From NCBI GenBank assembly GCA_937919625.1, contig CALFRK010000028.1, positions 29,347-93,346 of the forward strand: a stretch of 64,000 nt of DNA. The letters are read 5' to 3'. This stretch comes from an uncultured Ilumatobacter sp. Its GTDB lineage: Bacteria > Actinomycetota > Acidimicrobiia > Acidimicrobiales > Ilumatobacteraceae. This document shows, one piece after another, positions 48,452-58,093 of this stretch. The notes under the pieces were generated by a model, which was not told where the DNA came from, did no database searches, and saw nothing but the letters and a program-made list of their open reading frames with translations. Both the position numbers and the translations under genes were made by a program. Positions within the stretch are counted from its first letter, which is position 1. The number at the start of each line of letters is the position of its first letter.

Positions 48452-51406
48452 GTGCAGGTGGATCGCGATCTCATCGGCGAGCGGATCAAACGTGAGCTGT
48501 TCGAGCGCGTGCTGCCGTTGATCGAGCGCCGGCGACGGCCGCTCATGGTCACCGCCGGGCCGACACCCGACAATCAGCAACCGTTCGCGGTCGGAAGCCA
48601 GTGGGGACCTCCATGGGGCACGACCTGGTTCACGTTCCGCGGCGAGATCCCTGAGTCGTGGCGAGGAGAACGTGTCGAGGCAGTTCTAGATCTCGGGTTT
48701 CACCCCGATGCCGCAGGCTTCCAGTGCGAGGGGCTCGTCGTCGACGAGGGCGGTCGGCCAGTTCAGGGCATCCACCCTCGCCGTACCAAGCTTCGAGTGG
48801 CCGATCGCCCCGGCCCCGTGACGATCCGGCTCGAGGCGGCCTCGAACCCGACCTTCCTCCAGTTCGCGCCGTCGCGATTGGGTTCACTCTCCACCGCCGG
48901 CGATCGCCCTCTGTACCGATTGCACCGCGCCGAGCTGGTAGTGATCGACAGCGACGCCGAGGCGTTGGCACACGACATCGACGTGCTCGCCGGGCTGATG
49001 AACGCTTTGGCACCGAGCGACCCGAGGCGCGACCGATTCCGTCACACGATCACGACCGCCCTGGGTCATCTGCCGGACGTCGTCGCCATGCGAGCCACCC
49101 TGCGGCCGCTGCTCGACACCCGGGCCGCCAGCAGTGCTCACCACATCATCGCCACCGGCCACGCCCACATCGACACCGCCTGGCTGTGGCCGATCCGCGA
49201 AGCGGTTCGCAAATGCACCCGCACATTCGCCTCGGCCGTCCGCCTCATGGACGAATACCCCGAGTACCGCTTTTCGTGCTCGCAGGCCCAGCAGTACGCA
49301 TGGATCGAGGAGCTCCACCCCGAGCTGTTCGAGAAGATCTCGACCAAGGTCGACGACGGCCAATGGATCCCGGTCGGCGGGATGTGGGTCGAGGCCGACA
49401 TGAACCTTCCGTCGGGTGAGAGCCTGGCGCGCCAGATCGTGCACGGCCAGCGCTGGTTCGAGAGCCGATTCGGGCAACGCTGCACCGAGGTCTGGATCCC
49501 CGACGTGTTCGGCTACCCGGCCAGCATGCCGCAGCTTTACGCCGCCGGAGGGATGCGCCGCTTCGTCACGCAGAAGCTGTCCTGGAACACGACAAATCGA
49601 TTCCCCCATCACACGTTCTGGTGGGAGGGCCTCGACGGCACAAGGGTCCTGACCCACTTCCCCCCGGTCGACACGTACAACGCCGAGATCACGCCCGGCG
49701 AGTGTGTGCAGTCTGTCGAACGATTCAGCGACGCCGCCTGGTCGAATTGGTCGCTGATGCCGTTCGGTCACGGCGACGGCGGCGGCGGGCCGACCCGAGA
49801 GATGCTCGAGCGGCGGCGGCGGTTGGCCGACATCGACGGCGCGCCGAACGTGTCGATCGGGTCACCAGCCGAGTTCTTCGAACACATCGAGCGCGAAGCG
49901 TTCGAGGGTGCACCCGTGCCGGTGTGGCGGGGCGAGCTGTACTTCGAAACCCACCGCGGCACGCTCACCAGCCAACTCCGCACAAAGGCCGGCAACCGCC
50001 GATGCGAACGCCTGTTGCGCGAGGTCGAGCTGTGGTCGGCCACGCTCGGGCGACATGCCGATCTCGACGACATCTGGCGTGAGGTGTTGACCCAACAGTT
50101 CCACGACATCATCCCTGGATCATCGATCGCCTGGGTTCACGCCGACGCCGAACAGGCGCACAGCGAGGTCGCCGCCGACCTCGAGCTTCGTTTGATCGAC
50201 CTTTTCGACGCCCTGGTTCCGCAGACTGCGCACCTTGCCAATGCAGCCGGCGTCGATCGCGACGAGGTGATCGAAGTCGTCGGATCGTCGCCGTTTCGCG
50301 CTCGCGTGCCGGCCAACGGAATCGCACCGCTCGTCGCAGTCGCGGCCGAAGATCGTGTCGTCGTCACCGACTCGTCGATGATCAACCATCATCTTGCAGT
50401 TCGGTGGGACAACACCGGGGCGCTGACCTCCGTGATCGACCTCGCCCGCGCCCGCGAGTTGATCCCGAGCGGCGAACGGGCGGCGACCCTCGAACTCGCC
50501 CCTGACCGGCCCGTCCGCTATGACGCCTGGGATCTAGAGGCGTGGACACCCGGGCTCGCTAAACCCCTGCTTTCCCCGAGTCACGTCGAAGTGGTCGACC
50601 ACGGCCCGCTGATCGGCCGAGTTCGAGTGCACTATTCGTTCGCGCCTTCGACGGCAACGGTCACGTACACCATGCGGGCCGGCAGCGCTCGGCTCGACAT
50701 CGGTGTCGCCTTCGACTGGCAGCACGACGAGCATCTGTTGTCGATCGCATTTCCGCTCGATGTCCGCGCCGAGACTGCCGCCTGCGACATCCAGTTCGGG
50801 CACGTGCATCGCCCGACTCACCCGTCGAACTCGTGGGATGCCGCCAAGTTCGAGGTGTGCGCCCATCGTTATGTCGATCTCAGCGAACCGGATTTTGGCG
50901 TCGCCGTGTTGAACGACGGTCGCTACGGCCACGGCCTGTTCGGCGGCCGTGTGCGGGTCAGCCTCGCCAGAGCAGCCCGCTATCCCGACCCCAACGCCGA
51001 CCGCGGCGAGCACGCCGTCAACCTGGCGCTGTTTCCACACGGCAGCGGCCTCAACGAGGTGGTCGCCGAGGCCCAACGATTCAACCATCCTCTCAAGGTG
51101 GTATCCGGGTCGGCGATCGGCGCCGCCCCTGCGCCAATCGTGAGCCTGGTCGGTGAAGGGGTCGAGATCGATGCCATCAAACCCGCCGACGACGATCCCG
51201 ACGACATCATCGTTCGCCTCCACGAATCGGTCGGCAACCGCACTCGGATCACGATCGGCAGCAACCGTCGGATCCTGGCCGCCAGCCGCTGCAACCTGCT
51301 CGAAGAACCTCAGTCAGGTCTCGAGGTCGGTGACGGAATCTGCGCACTCACAATAAGGCCGTTCGAGCTGGTGACCCTGCGCCTCACCCGACTAATCGCC
51401 CCCTAA
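48452..51406 (+). CDS. Alpha-mannosidase, glycoside hydrolase family 38
   Basis: A GTG at 48452 gives 984 aa; the track start at 48323 overlaps the preceding gene. N-terminal accessory region (to about residue 230), then the GH38 catalytic core: IATGHAHIDTAWLWPIREAV (zinc His and Asp), WVEADMNLPSGESLARQIVH, VWIPDVFGYPASMPQLYAAG with the catalytic nucleophile Asp, and PFGHGDGGGGPTREMLERR (second His-Asp). The C-terminal half has the beta domains of the family. No signal peptide, so it is cytoplasmic and likely trims mannosyl compounds. It ends at a convergent terminator. Confidence 0.9.
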   Translation: MQVDRDLIGERIKRELFERVLPLIERRRRPLMVTAGPTPDNQQPFAVGSQWGPPWGTTWFTFRGEIPESWRGERVEAVLDLGFHPDAAGFQCEGLVVDEGGRPVQGIHPRRTKLRVADRPGPVTIRLEAASNPTFLQFAPSRLGSLSTAGDRPLYRLHRAELVVIDSDAEALAHDIDVLAGLMNALAPSDPRRDRFRHTITTALGHLPDVVAMRATLRPLLDTRAASSAHHIIATGHAHIDTAWLWPIREAVRKCTRTFASAVRLMDEYPEYRFSCSQAQQYAWIEELHPELFEKISTKVDDGQWIPVGGMWVEADMNLPSGESLARQIVHGQRWFESRFGQRCTEVWIPDVFGYPASMPQLYAAGGMRRFVTQKLSWNTTNRFPHHTFWWEGLDGTRVLTHFPPVDTYNAEITPGECVQSVERFSDAAWSNWSLMPFGHGDGGGGPTREMLERRRRLADIDGAPNVSIGSPAEFFEHIEREAFEGAPVPVWRGELYFETHRGTLTSQLRTKAGNRRCERLLREVELWSATLGRHADLDDIWREVLTQQFHDIIPGSSIAWVHADAEQAHSEVAADLELRLIDLFDALVPQTAHLANAAGVDRDEVIEVVGSSPFRARVPANGIAPLVAVAAEDRVVVTDSSMINHHLAVRWDNTGALTSVIDLARARELIPSGERAATLELAPDRPVRYDAWDLEAWTPGLAKPLLSPSHVEVVDHGPLIGRVRVHYSFAPSTATVTYTMRAGSARLDIGVAFDWQHDEHLLSIAFPLDVRAETAACDIQFGHVHRPTHPSNSWDAAKFEVCAHRYVDLSEPDFGVAVLNDGRYGHGLFGGRVRVSLARAARYPDPNADRGEHAVNLALFPHGSGLNEVVAEAQRFNHPLKVVSGSAIGAAPAPIVSLVGEGVEIDAIKPADDDPDDIIVRLHESVGNRTRITIGSNRRILAASRCNLLEEPQSGLEVGDGICALTIRPFELVTLRLTRLIAP

Positions 51407-51434
51407 CCGTTACCAAAGGTGCGTTTGGCAACGG
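51407..51434. terminator. Convergent terminator between mannosidase and amidohydrolase genes
   Basis: CCGTTACCAAA and TTTGGCAACGG pair with one mismatch around a 6-base loop. Confidence 0.7.
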
Positions 51435-51442
51435 CCTCTTGT

Positions 51443-52663
51443 TCAGGCGGTTACGCCGAGGTGGCGGAGCGCCATCTGAGCGTAGAGCTCGACGCCGACC
51501 GGCATCGCTGTTTCGTCGAAGGTCACCAGGTTGGAGTGGTTGGCCGGCGCAGTGCGGGCGTCGCGTTCGGGCGGTGTGCCGCCCAGGAACATCATCGTGC
51601 CGGGCACCTCGTTGAGCACGTACGAGAAGTCTTCTGCCCCCATGATCGGATTCGGGAACCGGCGCACGTTGTCGGCACCGAGCACCTGCTTGGCGGTGTC
51701 GAGCGTGAATTCAGCGAATTGATCATCGTTCGACGTGACCGGGTACCCGAAGATGATCTCGGGCTCGGCCGTGGCGCCGTGGGCCTCGGCGATGCTCTGT
51801 GCAACACGCTTGAGGTTGTCGTGCACCTGGGCACGGGTCGTTTCGCTGACGGTGCGGATCGTCCCCTCGATCTCGGCCAGCGGCGAGATGATGTTGTTGG
51901 TAGTGCCGGCGTGGATCCGACCGACCGTTACGACTGCGGGATCGAACACATCGATCCGTCGTGTGATCATCGTCTGCAGGGCCAGCACGATCTCGCAGGC
52001 GATCGGCACCGGGTCAACGGTGCGAAATGGTTCGCTGGCATGGCCGCCTGCACCGTGCACACGGATCAGGAAGCGGTCTGCGGAAGCCATGCAGGCACCT
52101 CCGCGAGTCGCCACCATGCCGGTCGCCAACGTCGAGGTGATATGCAGCGCAAACGCACCGGTCACGGGCGAGTCGGTGCCATCGGCCAGCGCCGGTACGT
52201 CGAGCAGGCCCTCCTCCAACATGAACTTGGCGCCGTGGTGCCCTTCCTCGCCCGGCTGGAACATGAACAACACTCGGCCGGGGATCTCGTCACGGTGCGC
52301 CGACAGCACCTTGGCAGCAGTCGACAGCATCGAAGTGTGCGTGTCGTGACCGCAAGCATGCATGCAGCCGTCGGTACGCGACGAGAAGTCGAGGCCCGTG
52401 TCCTCGTTGAGTGGCAGGGCATCCATGTCGCCGCGCAGCAACACGGTCGGACCTGGCTTGCCGCCCGTGAGTAGCGCCGAGACACCCGACGTGGTCTGGT
52501 GCAGCGTGAGATCGAGGGGAAGTCCTTCGAGCGACTCGAGCAGCAGATCACGAGTGATCGGCAACTCGTTTCCGAGTTCGGGCCGCTCGTGCAGTGAGCG
52601 TCGCAACGCCACGGTTTCGCCCTGGAGATCGAGTGATTCGTCGCGCAGCGTCTCAAGCGTCAT
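51443..52663 (-). CDS. M20-family amidohydrolase (hippurate/N-acyl amino acid hydrolase-like)
   Basis: 406 aa. Metal-binding blocks: TVLLRGDMDALPLNEDTGLD, CMHACGHDTHTSMLSTAAKV, FMFQPGEEGHHGAKFMLEEG, with the dimerisation segment VHGAGGHASEPFRTVDPVPI and the C-terminal PIMGAEDFSYVLNEVPGTMM. It follows the AmiD/HipO (IAL) subgroup of M20 peptidases, which remove acyl groups from N-acyl amino acids or open amides. Cytoplasmic, no signal peptide. Convergent with the mannosidase gene. Confidence 0.9.
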   Translation of the reverse strand: MTLETLRDESLDLQGETVALRRSLHERPELGNELPITRDLLLESLEGLPLDLTLHQTTSGVSALLTGGKPGPTVLLRGDMDALPLNEDTGLDFSSRTDGCMHACGHDTHTSMLSTAAKVLSAHRDEIPGRVLFMFQPGEEGHHGAKFMLEEGLLDVPALADGTDSPVTGAFALHITSTLATGMVATRGGACMASADRFLIRVHGAGGHASEPFRTVDPVPIACEIVLALQTMITRRIDVFDPAVVTVGRIHAGTTNNIISPLAEIEGTIRTVSETTRAQVHDNLKRVAQSIAEAHGATAEPEIIFGYPVTSNDDQFAEFTLDTAKQVLGADNVRRFPNPIMGAEDFSYVLNEVPGTMMFLGGTPPERDARTAPANHSNLVTFDETAMPVGVELYAQMALRHLGVTA

Positions 52664-52765
52664 GGACCAATCGTAGGCCCATACGTAGGGTGCATGCCCA
52701 GCCCAAGCGTCGCGCCAAGAACGTCCGGGTGTGGCTGAACCCGTTCGCGCGTACGATCAACAACC

Positions 52766-53017
52766 GTGCAGCGAGTTGAGTTCACGATCGAACCGTTCGT
52801 CGAGGGTAAGCCAGGTTCTCACGTCACCGAACCGATCGCAGCCATCCGCGACCTCGGCGTCGAGGTCGAGGTCGGACCATTCGCAACCGGATGTTCCGTC
52901 GACGACACCCATGCGCCTGAGATCGTTGCCGCGATCGTACGAGCAGCGTTCGCCAACGGTGCCACCCACGTCAATCTCGACATCACCAACGGATCCTTCG
53001 ACCGAGGCGACACATGA
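52766..53017 (+). CDS. Thiamine-binding MTH1187/YkoF-like protein
   Basis: 83 aa from a GTG. RVEFTIEPFVEGKPGSHVTE, then IRDLGVEVEVGPFATGCSV and AAIVRAAFANGATHVNLDIT form the ferredoxin-like fold of the MTH1187/Thiamine_BP family, which binds thiamine-like cofactors between subunits. Family members are thought to help hydroxymethylpyrimidine or thiamine handling. It overlaps the next gene by four bases, so it leads a three-gene operon with a regulator and a HAD phosphatase. Upstream there is a roughly 100-bp promoter region shared with the M20 gene. Confidence 0.75.
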   Translation: MQRVEFTIEPFVEGKPGSHVTEPIAAIRDLGVEVEVGPFATGCSVDDTHAPEIVAAIVRAAFANGATHVNLDITNGSFDRGDT

Positions 53018-53373
53018 ACGAGCCGCACCCCTTGTTGCAGGCGGTCAAACCAGTCGTCGACGCTGTCGGCGCCACGCTCGTTCCCCCTGCCGCACAAGAG
53101 CCTTCCGACGTTCCATTAGTGTGGGACGGCAAGGTGGTCGCCGCCGTTCGGCTGCCGCCATTGCATGGAGCGCTCGACCGTTTGATCGATTCGGTCGAGA
53201 CCGAGCTCGGCGGCCCACTACCGACACTCACGCGTGAGGACAAACAACGGGCCGTCCGCCTACTCGACGAGCGCGGAGCGTTCATCCTGCGTCGCGCCGT
53301 TGAAGATGTCGCCGACGCGATGGGTGTCAGCCGCATCACGATCTACAACTATCTCAACGCCATTCACCGCTGA
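53014..53373 (+). CDS. YheO/DauR-like HTH protein (short form)
   Basis: 119 aa. The C-terminus is a YheO/DauR-type helix-turn-helix: TREDKQRAVRLLDERGAFIL followed by AVEDVADAMGVSRITIYNYL. In full-length relatives a PAS-like domain of about 150 residues precedes it. Here the N-terminal 60 residues (LQAVKPVVDAVGATLVPPAA, then LVWDGKVVAAVRLP) look like a small Gly-free sensor remnant. It is likely a local regulator of this operon, possibly responding to thiamine compounds through its partner. Coupled to both neighbours by overlaps. Confidence 0.75.
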   Translation: MNEPHPLLQAVKPVVDAVGATLVPPAAQEPSDVPLVWDGKVVAAVRLPPLHGALDRLIDSVETELGGPLPTLTREDKQRAVRLLDERGAFILRRAVEDVADAMGVSRITIYNYLNAIHR

Positions 53374-54086
53374 TGAGTACGGCCATGGCCGGCGGCGGCC
53401 AGTTCGAGGTCATCGGGTTCGATGCCGACGACACGTTATGGCGCAACGAAGACTCGTTCCAGGCAGCGGAGCTGATGTTCGCCGAGATCGTCGCCCCGTA
53501 CTCGCCCGAGGGCATCGCCGTGCTCGACGTGTTACACGCCACCGAAGCCGACAACATCCCAATCTCCGGCTATGGAGTCAAGGCGTTTGCCCTCTCGATG
53601 ATCCAAGCAGCCGTCACGGCAACCGGCGGACGCGTGCCGGCGTCGGTGATCGGATCGCTCGTCGACCATGCCCATCAGATGTTGATGCACCCGGTCGAGC
53701 TACTCGACGGCGTCCCAGAAACACTCTCCACCGTTGGGCAAACGAACCGTCTGGTGTTGATCACCAAGGGTGACCTCGTGCATCAGACACGCAAGGTCCG
53801 TACGTCTGGACTCGAGCACCATTTCGAACACATCAAGGTCGTGCTGGACAAGGACGTCGCCAGCTACCGAGGTGTCCTCGCCGAATGGGACATCGATCCG
53901 TCCACGTTCTTGATGGTCGGCAACTCGCTGCGCTCGGACATCCTGCCGATCGTCGAGCTCGGCGGGCACGGTGTCCACGTGCCGTATCACACCACCTGGG
54001 AGCACGAGGTCGTTCACGATCACAACGGTGGCTTCGCCGAACTCGCCCAGATCGGTGATCTACCTACCTGGCTCGCCGACAGCTGA
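53373..54086 (+). CDS. HAD-superfamily hydrolase
   Basis: 237 aa, starting one base inside the previous stop (TGATG). Motif I is VIGFDADDTLWRNEDSFQAA with the two catalytic Asp, motif II is LVLITKGDLVHQTRKV, the Lys of motif III is in FEHIKVVLDKDVASYRGVL, and motif IV is TFLMVGNSLRSDILPIVELG. The cap region is alpha-helical (C1 type). HAD phosphatases of this group act on small phosphorylated compounds; a role with the thiamine-binding protein upstream is possible. Confidence 0.88.
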   Translation: MSTAMAGGGQFEVIGFDADDTLWRNEDSFQAAELMFAEIVAPYSPEGIAVLDVLHATEADNIPISGYGVKAFALSMIQAAVTATGGRVPASVIGSLVDHAHQMLMHPVELLDGVPETLSTVGQTNRLVLITKGDLVHQTRKVRTSGLEHHFEHIKVVLDKDVASYRGVLAEWDIDPSTFLMVGNSLRSDILPIVELGGHGVHVPYHTTWEHEVVHDHNGGFAELAQIGDLPTWLADS

Positions 54087-54104
54087 CCGGCGGCGGGCGA
54101 CGCG

Positions 54105-55031
54105 TCAGAGTTTGCGCAGAGACACTTCGCTGACGCGGTGGTCACGTTGCTTGCGAATGATCAGCGAAGCACGCTCGCGGGTCGGTGCAATGTTCTCGCG
54201 TAGGTTGCGGCCATTGATGCTGGTCCAGATGTGGCGGGCCGTCGCATCGGCCTGCTCGTCGGTGAGTTCGGCGAAGTTCGTGAAATAGCTGTCGGGGTCT
54301 TGAAACACCGACTCACGAAGGGCGAAGAAGCGGGCGACGTACCACTCCTCGATATCGTCCACATCGGCATCGACATAGATCGAGAAATCGAAGTAGTCGC
54401 TGACGAACTCCACGCCCTCACGATTGACCTGCAACACGTTGAGACCCTCGACGATCACGATGTCTGGGTGCCGCACCGTCAACGACACACCGTCCAACAC
54501 GTCGTAGGCGACATGGTCGTAGACGGGCGCTGAGACCTCTTCCTGGCCACTCTTCACGGCCCGCAAGAAGCTCAGCAGCGCCCGCGTGTCATAGCTTTCC
54601 GGAAAACCCTTGCGGTCCATCAGGCCACGTTCGGTGAGCACCGCATTCGGATACAAGAATCCGTCGGTCGTGACGAGGTCGACCTGAGGATGATTCGGCC
54701 AACGCGACAGCAGCGCCTGCAGAATGCGAGCGAAGGTCGACTTGCCGACGGCCACCGATCCGGCGACGCCGATCACATATGGCACCTTGGACGCCTTCGA
54801 GCCCAGAAACGTCGACGACACGCGCTGCAGGTCCTGCACGGCGCTGACGTACAGGTTCAGCAAACGACTGAGCGGGAGATATACAGCGGTGACCTCGTGC
54901 AGGTCGATCCGGTCGTTGATGCCCTGCAACGACTCGAGGTCGGGTTGGTCGAGGGTCAGCGGCGTCGCCGCCCTGAGGGCCGCCCATTCGTCGCGGTGGA
55001 AGGTGAGATACCGGTCCAGCACGATCTGCAA
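54105..55031 (-). CDS. coaA: Pantothenate kinase, type I
   Basis: 308 aa from a TTG at 55031; a GTG at 55022 (305 aa) is equally possible. It matches bacterial CoaA throughout: [40 protein letters not shown], the P-loop [60 protein letters not shown] and the [16 protein letters not shown] end. It phosphorylates pantothenate in the first committed step of CoA synthesis. Divergent from the DNA methyltransferase gene (15 bp between starts). Confidence 0.95.
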   Translation of the reverse strand: MQIVLDRYLTFHRDEWAALRAATPLTLDQPDLESLQGINDRIDLHEVTAVYLPLSRLLNLYVSAVQDLQRVSSTFLGSKASKVPYVIGVAGSVAVGKSTFARILQALLSRWPNHPQVDLVTTDGFLYPNAVLTERGLMDRKGFPESYDTRALLSFLRAVKSGQEEVSAPVYDHVAYDVLDGVSLTVRHPDIVIVEGLNVLQVNREGVEFVSDYFDFSIYVDADVDDIEEWYVARFFALRESVFQDPDSYFTNFAELTDEQADATARHIWTSINGRNLRENIAPTRERASLIIRKQRDHRVSEVSLRKL

Positions 55032-55045
55032 CCTATTCTCAGTCG

Positions 55046-56416
55046 GTGGCTTCTACGCAACCGACCCGCAAGATGCGCGGCGCGTGGTACACCCCACCAG
55101 AGCTGATCGAGATCGTCGTCGCCGGCCTGTTCACCAACTTTGCCCTGCCGCGTCACCGACCGATTCGGGTTCTCGACCCAGCTTGTGGCGACGGCCGCTT
55201 TCTGGTGGCGGTGGCCGATCGCTTGACCGATCTCGGGCACGAGTTCGAGCTGATCGGCTGCGATGTCGACGCCAGTGCGCTCGACCGGGTTGATGGCGCG
55301 CTGGTTCGATTGACCCACGACGATGCACTCGCCCACGATTGGGGCGGCGAGCAGTTCGACATCGTGGTTGGCAACCCTCCCTTCCTGTCCCAGATGGCCT
55401 CCGGCACGACCCGCGGTGGATCGAGCCGTCACGGAGGCGGCCCATATGCCGACGCCGCCTTCGAGTTCCTGGCGTTGGCGGTGCGACTGGTCAACGCCGA
55501 CGGCGGGCGCGTCGCGTTGGTTCTCCCCCAGTCGATCCTCGCCGCTCGCGACGGTGGACCGGTGCGACGAGCGGTCGCCGAACAGGCTGACTTGTGCTGG
55601 TCGTGGTGGGAGCCGAGCCAGCGACATTTCGATGCCAGCGTCAACGTCTGCGCGATCGTGCTGCGGCGTCCGGCGACCGGCTCTATGTCCCCTACAAGCT
55701 GGACGAGGGTCGTGACCGACCGGCTGGGGGTACCGGTGCTCGACCGCCTGGCGCTGCACACCTCAGGCACGCTGGGTGACCGCGCCGACCTGAACGCCAA
55801 CTTTCGCGACGAGTACTACGCCCTCGTCCCCGCTGTCGGCGACGACGCCACCGGTCCGCCGCTGGTCACCAGCGGACTGATCGACCCCGGCCTATGCCTA
55901 TGGGGGACAAGACCGGTTCGGTTCGCCAAAAGGTCGTTCGAGCACCCCCGAGTCGACCTGTCGAAGTTGACCGGACGGTTTCCGGCATGGGCCGCCCGCA
56001 AGCTGGTGCCAAAGGTGCTCGTCGCCAACCAGACACGAGTTATCGAGGCCGTCGCCGACCCTGAGGGAGCCTGGCTTCCCGGTGTTCCCGTCACGTCGGT
56101 GACACCGGTCGGAACGGCGGCCACGGTGACCGAGTTGGCGGCCGTACTGACGTCGCCGATCGCCTCTGCCTTGGCGTGGCACTCAGGAGGCGGCACCGGC
56201 CTCTCGACTACGTCCGTGCGCATCGGACCCGCCGGGCTAGCGGCAACTCCGTGGCCCGCCGGCGACCTGTCGGCAGCCGTCGACGCCCTCCACGCCGGCG
56301 ACATCGTCGGATGTGGGCAGGCCGTGTGTCAGGCTTACCGACGACGAGCGAGCGAGATCGACGATTTCGAGCAGCTGCTCAACTGGTGGGCCGAGCGGCT
56401 CCCCGCTGGCGCGTGA
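55046..56416 (+). CDS. Orphan N6-adenine DNA methyltransferase
   Basis: 456 aa from a GTG. The start [18 protein letters not shown] is typical of type IIG/Eco57I-like methylases. Motif I is [20 protein letters not shown], motif IV is [14 protein letters not shown] (N-P-P-F, adenine N6). The C-terminal half ([20 protein letters not shown]) probably recognises target DNA. No nuclease domain, restriction gene, or methylation partner is nearby, so it is solitary. Its end overlaps the antisense anti-sigma gene by 38 bases. Confidence 0.82.
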   Translation: MASTQPTRKMRGAWYTPPELIEIVVAGLFTNFALPRHRPIRVLDPACGDGRFLVAVADRLTDLGHEFELIGCDVDASALDRVDGALVRLTHDDALAHDWGGEQFDIVVGNPPFLSQMASGTTRGGSSRHGGGPYADAAFEFLALAVRLVNADGGRVALVLPQSILAARDGGPVRRAVAEQADLCWSWWEPSQRHFDASVNVCAIVLRRPATGSMSPTSWTRVVTDRLGVPVLDRLALHTSGTLGDRADLNANFRDEYYALVPAVGDDATGPPLVTSGLIDPGLCLWGTRPVRFAKRSFEHPRVDLSKLTGRFPAWAARKLVPKVLVANQTRVIEAVADPEGAWLPGVPVTSVTPVGTAATVTELAAVLTSPIASALAWHSGGGTGLSTTSVRIGPAGLAATPWPAGDLSAAVDALHAGDIVGCGQAVCQAYRRRASEIDDFEQLLNWWAERLPAGA

Positions 56417-57047
56417 GCGAGCGCAATCCGTCGCGGACACGGTCCCAACCAGGCGATCCGGCGACCATCCACAGCAGAATCAAGCCGACCAACTCGATCA
56501 GGTGTACCGCCTCGGCCAGCGCCGAACGGTTGCCATCGATCGTGTCGAGCACCGTGCTCACAACGGTGGAGGCCAGCAGCGCCCCGACGAACGGCAGCAG
56601 ACCGAATGCTCGATGAGGACGCCAGGCGGCATACAGCAACCCGATCGCCAGCGCCAGCGCCAGCGATGATGCTCCGACATGGCGGGCGATGTGCGTCGGC
56701 GTGCCATCGAGCTCGGCAAAGACCAGCGGGCGCAAACTCTGCACGATGATCATCACTCCGCACCATGCCAGCGCGGGGCGTAGCCAGCCTCCCCGACCCA
56801 GGCGCGGCGGGCGCGAACGGGTCATCACCCGAATGACAAAGTCACGTTCGGACTCAACCGAACGGAGCCGCATGGTACGAGTCAGCGAGGCGACGACGTC
56901 AACATACGTTCGACACGGTGAACAGTCGTCGAGGTGGGAATCGAGCCGCAGCTGCTGTTCAAAACTCAACTCGTCGTCGGTTCCCGCAGAGATCATCTCC
57001 CGCGCCTCGGCACAATCTGCAGAACGGACTCCCGACGATGGCTCCAC
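56379..57047 (-). CDS. Anti-sigma factor, zinc-finger type, membrane
   Basis: 222 aa. The N-terminus holds a ZAS zinc finger: CAEAREMISAGTDDELSFEQ, then LRLDSHLDDCSPCRTYVDVV (H-x3-C-x2-C). Four to five transmembrane helices follow (LRPALAWCGVMIIVQSLRPL, SSLALALAIGLLYAAW, LLPFVGALLASTVVSTVL, LVGLILLWMVAG). Such proteins hold an ECF sigma factor at the membrane until a redox or envelope signal releases it. It is divergent from the ECF sigma gene, its probable partner, with 54 bp between the starts. Confidence 0.85.
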   Translation of the reverse strand: MEPSSGVRSADCAEAREMISAGTDDELSFEQQLRLDSHLDDCSPCRTYVDVVASLTRTMRLRSVESERDFVIRVMTRSRPPRLGRGGWLRPALAWCGVMIIVQSLRPLVFAELDGTPTHIARHVGASSLALALAIGLLYAAWRPHRAFGLLPFVGALLASTVVSTVLDTIDGNRSALAEAVHLIELVGLILLWMVAGSPGWDRVRDGLRSLTRQRGAARPTS

Positions 57048-57101
57048 GATGTGACGGTCGGCCCTAGGGAGTTTTTAGTTCCCACGGCAGACTGAGTGCC
57101 C

Positions 57102-57674
57102 ATGGATCAGCTGACGTCGCTCTTGCTCGCAGCCCAAGCTGGCGACCAAGACGCGCTCGAGCGGTTCGTCACTGCCACCCAGCACGATGTCATGGCGCTG
57201 TGTCGCTATCTAGGCGACCGAGACAACGCCGAGGATCTGGCACAGGAAGTCTACGAACGGGCCTTCGCCTCGTTGCACCGGTTTCGGGCCACGGGCCCGG
57301 CACGCCACTGGCTGCTCACGATCACGAGACGCACGTGTGCCGACGCCACCCGCAGCCGAAGCCGACGCCGCAAGACCGAGCAGCGAGTCGTCAACTTGGC
57401 CCGCGACGTGTCCGAAGGTTGCGTCCCCGCCTGCGATGGCCTTGTTATCGAAGAACTCCTCCATGAACTCGATGACGATCGCCGAGCGGCGTTCGTACTC
57501 ACCCAGCTGACCGGGTTGCGGTACGACGAGGCCGCCGACATCCTTGGCGTGCCGATCGGTACGATTCGGTCTCGTGTAGCACGCGCCAGAGACCAGCTAC
57601 TGCAGACGCTCCATGCTGCAGAGACCACCGACCAGCAGGAACCAGAACGACTTCGCCAACGACCACCCTCATGA
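57102..57674 (+). CDS. ECF RNA polymerase sigma factor
   Basis: The ATG at 57102 gives 190 aa. Region 2: DVMALCRYLGDRDNAEDLAQ, VYERAFASLHRFRATGPARH. Region 4: LTGLRYDEAADILGVPIGTI then RSRVARARDQLLQTLH. It lies divergent to a zinc-finger anti-sigma gene and just upstream of, and overlapping, the cytochrome c gene by four bases, so it likely controls the copper/cytochrome cluster and its own operon. An interrupted palindrome (GGGA-TCCC) sits in the intergenic region. Confidence 0.88.
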   Translation: MDQLTSLLLAAQAGDQDALERFVTATQHDVMALCRYLGDRDNAEDLAQEVYERAFASLHRFRATGPARHWLLTITRRTCADATRSRSRRRKTEQRVVNLARDVSEGCVPACDGLVIEELLHELDDDRRAAFVLTQLTGLRYDEAADILGVPIGTIRSRVARARDQLLQTLHAAETTDQQEPERLRQRPPS

Positions 57675-58093
57675 TGCCGACCCCCCGTTTCAGCGCCGTG
57701 CTTGGTGTTTTCGCGCTTACCGGTGCGGTCACGTTGTCGGCGTGTGGGGTGAATGGATCCGGAACTGACTCCCTTCCTCTGTCACCGATCGCCGCCGAGG
57801 GTCGCTTCATCGTCAGGACGACCGGTTGCGGGGCATGCCACGGCATCAATGGGCAGGGCGGTGTCGGACCCGCATTCATCGACCTGTTCGGATCCGTGGT
57901 CCAACTTAGCGACGGTTCAGTCGCCACCGCCAACCGCGAATACTTGATCGAATCGATCAAGACCCCCGCTGCCAAGCAGACCGACGGGTTCAAACTTCCG
58001 ATGCCTGCCAACACACTCACCGACGACGAGATCGACAAGGTCCTCGCTTACATCGAGGCGCTCGCCACACCCGCCGAGGGGAAGACGTTATGA
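57671..58093 (+). CDS. Small c-type cytochrome lipoprotein
   Basis: 140 aa. Lipoprotein signal (RFSAVLGVFALTGAVTLSAC), then AAEGRFIVRTTGCGACHGIN with the C-x-x-C-H haem site and GFKLPMPANTLTDDEIDKVL with the axial Met in the usual place. The fold is class I cytochrome c of about 90 residues. It is probably an electron donor to a terminal oxidase. Overlaps the sigma gene before and the SCO1 gene after (four bases each), so the genes are translationally coupled. Confidence 0.88.
   Translation: MMPTPRFSAVLGVFALTGAVTLSACGVNGSGTDSLPLSPIAAEGRFIVRTTGCGACHGINGQGGVGPAFIDLFGSVVQLSDGSVATANREYLIESIKTPAAKQTDGFKLPMPANTLTDDEIDKVLAYIEALATPAEGKTL

Noticed and set aside
57048-57101. GGGAAC as an ECF -35 promoter for the anti-sigma gene
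   Set aside because: No matching -10 element at the expected 16-17 base spacing; only a palindrome is evident.
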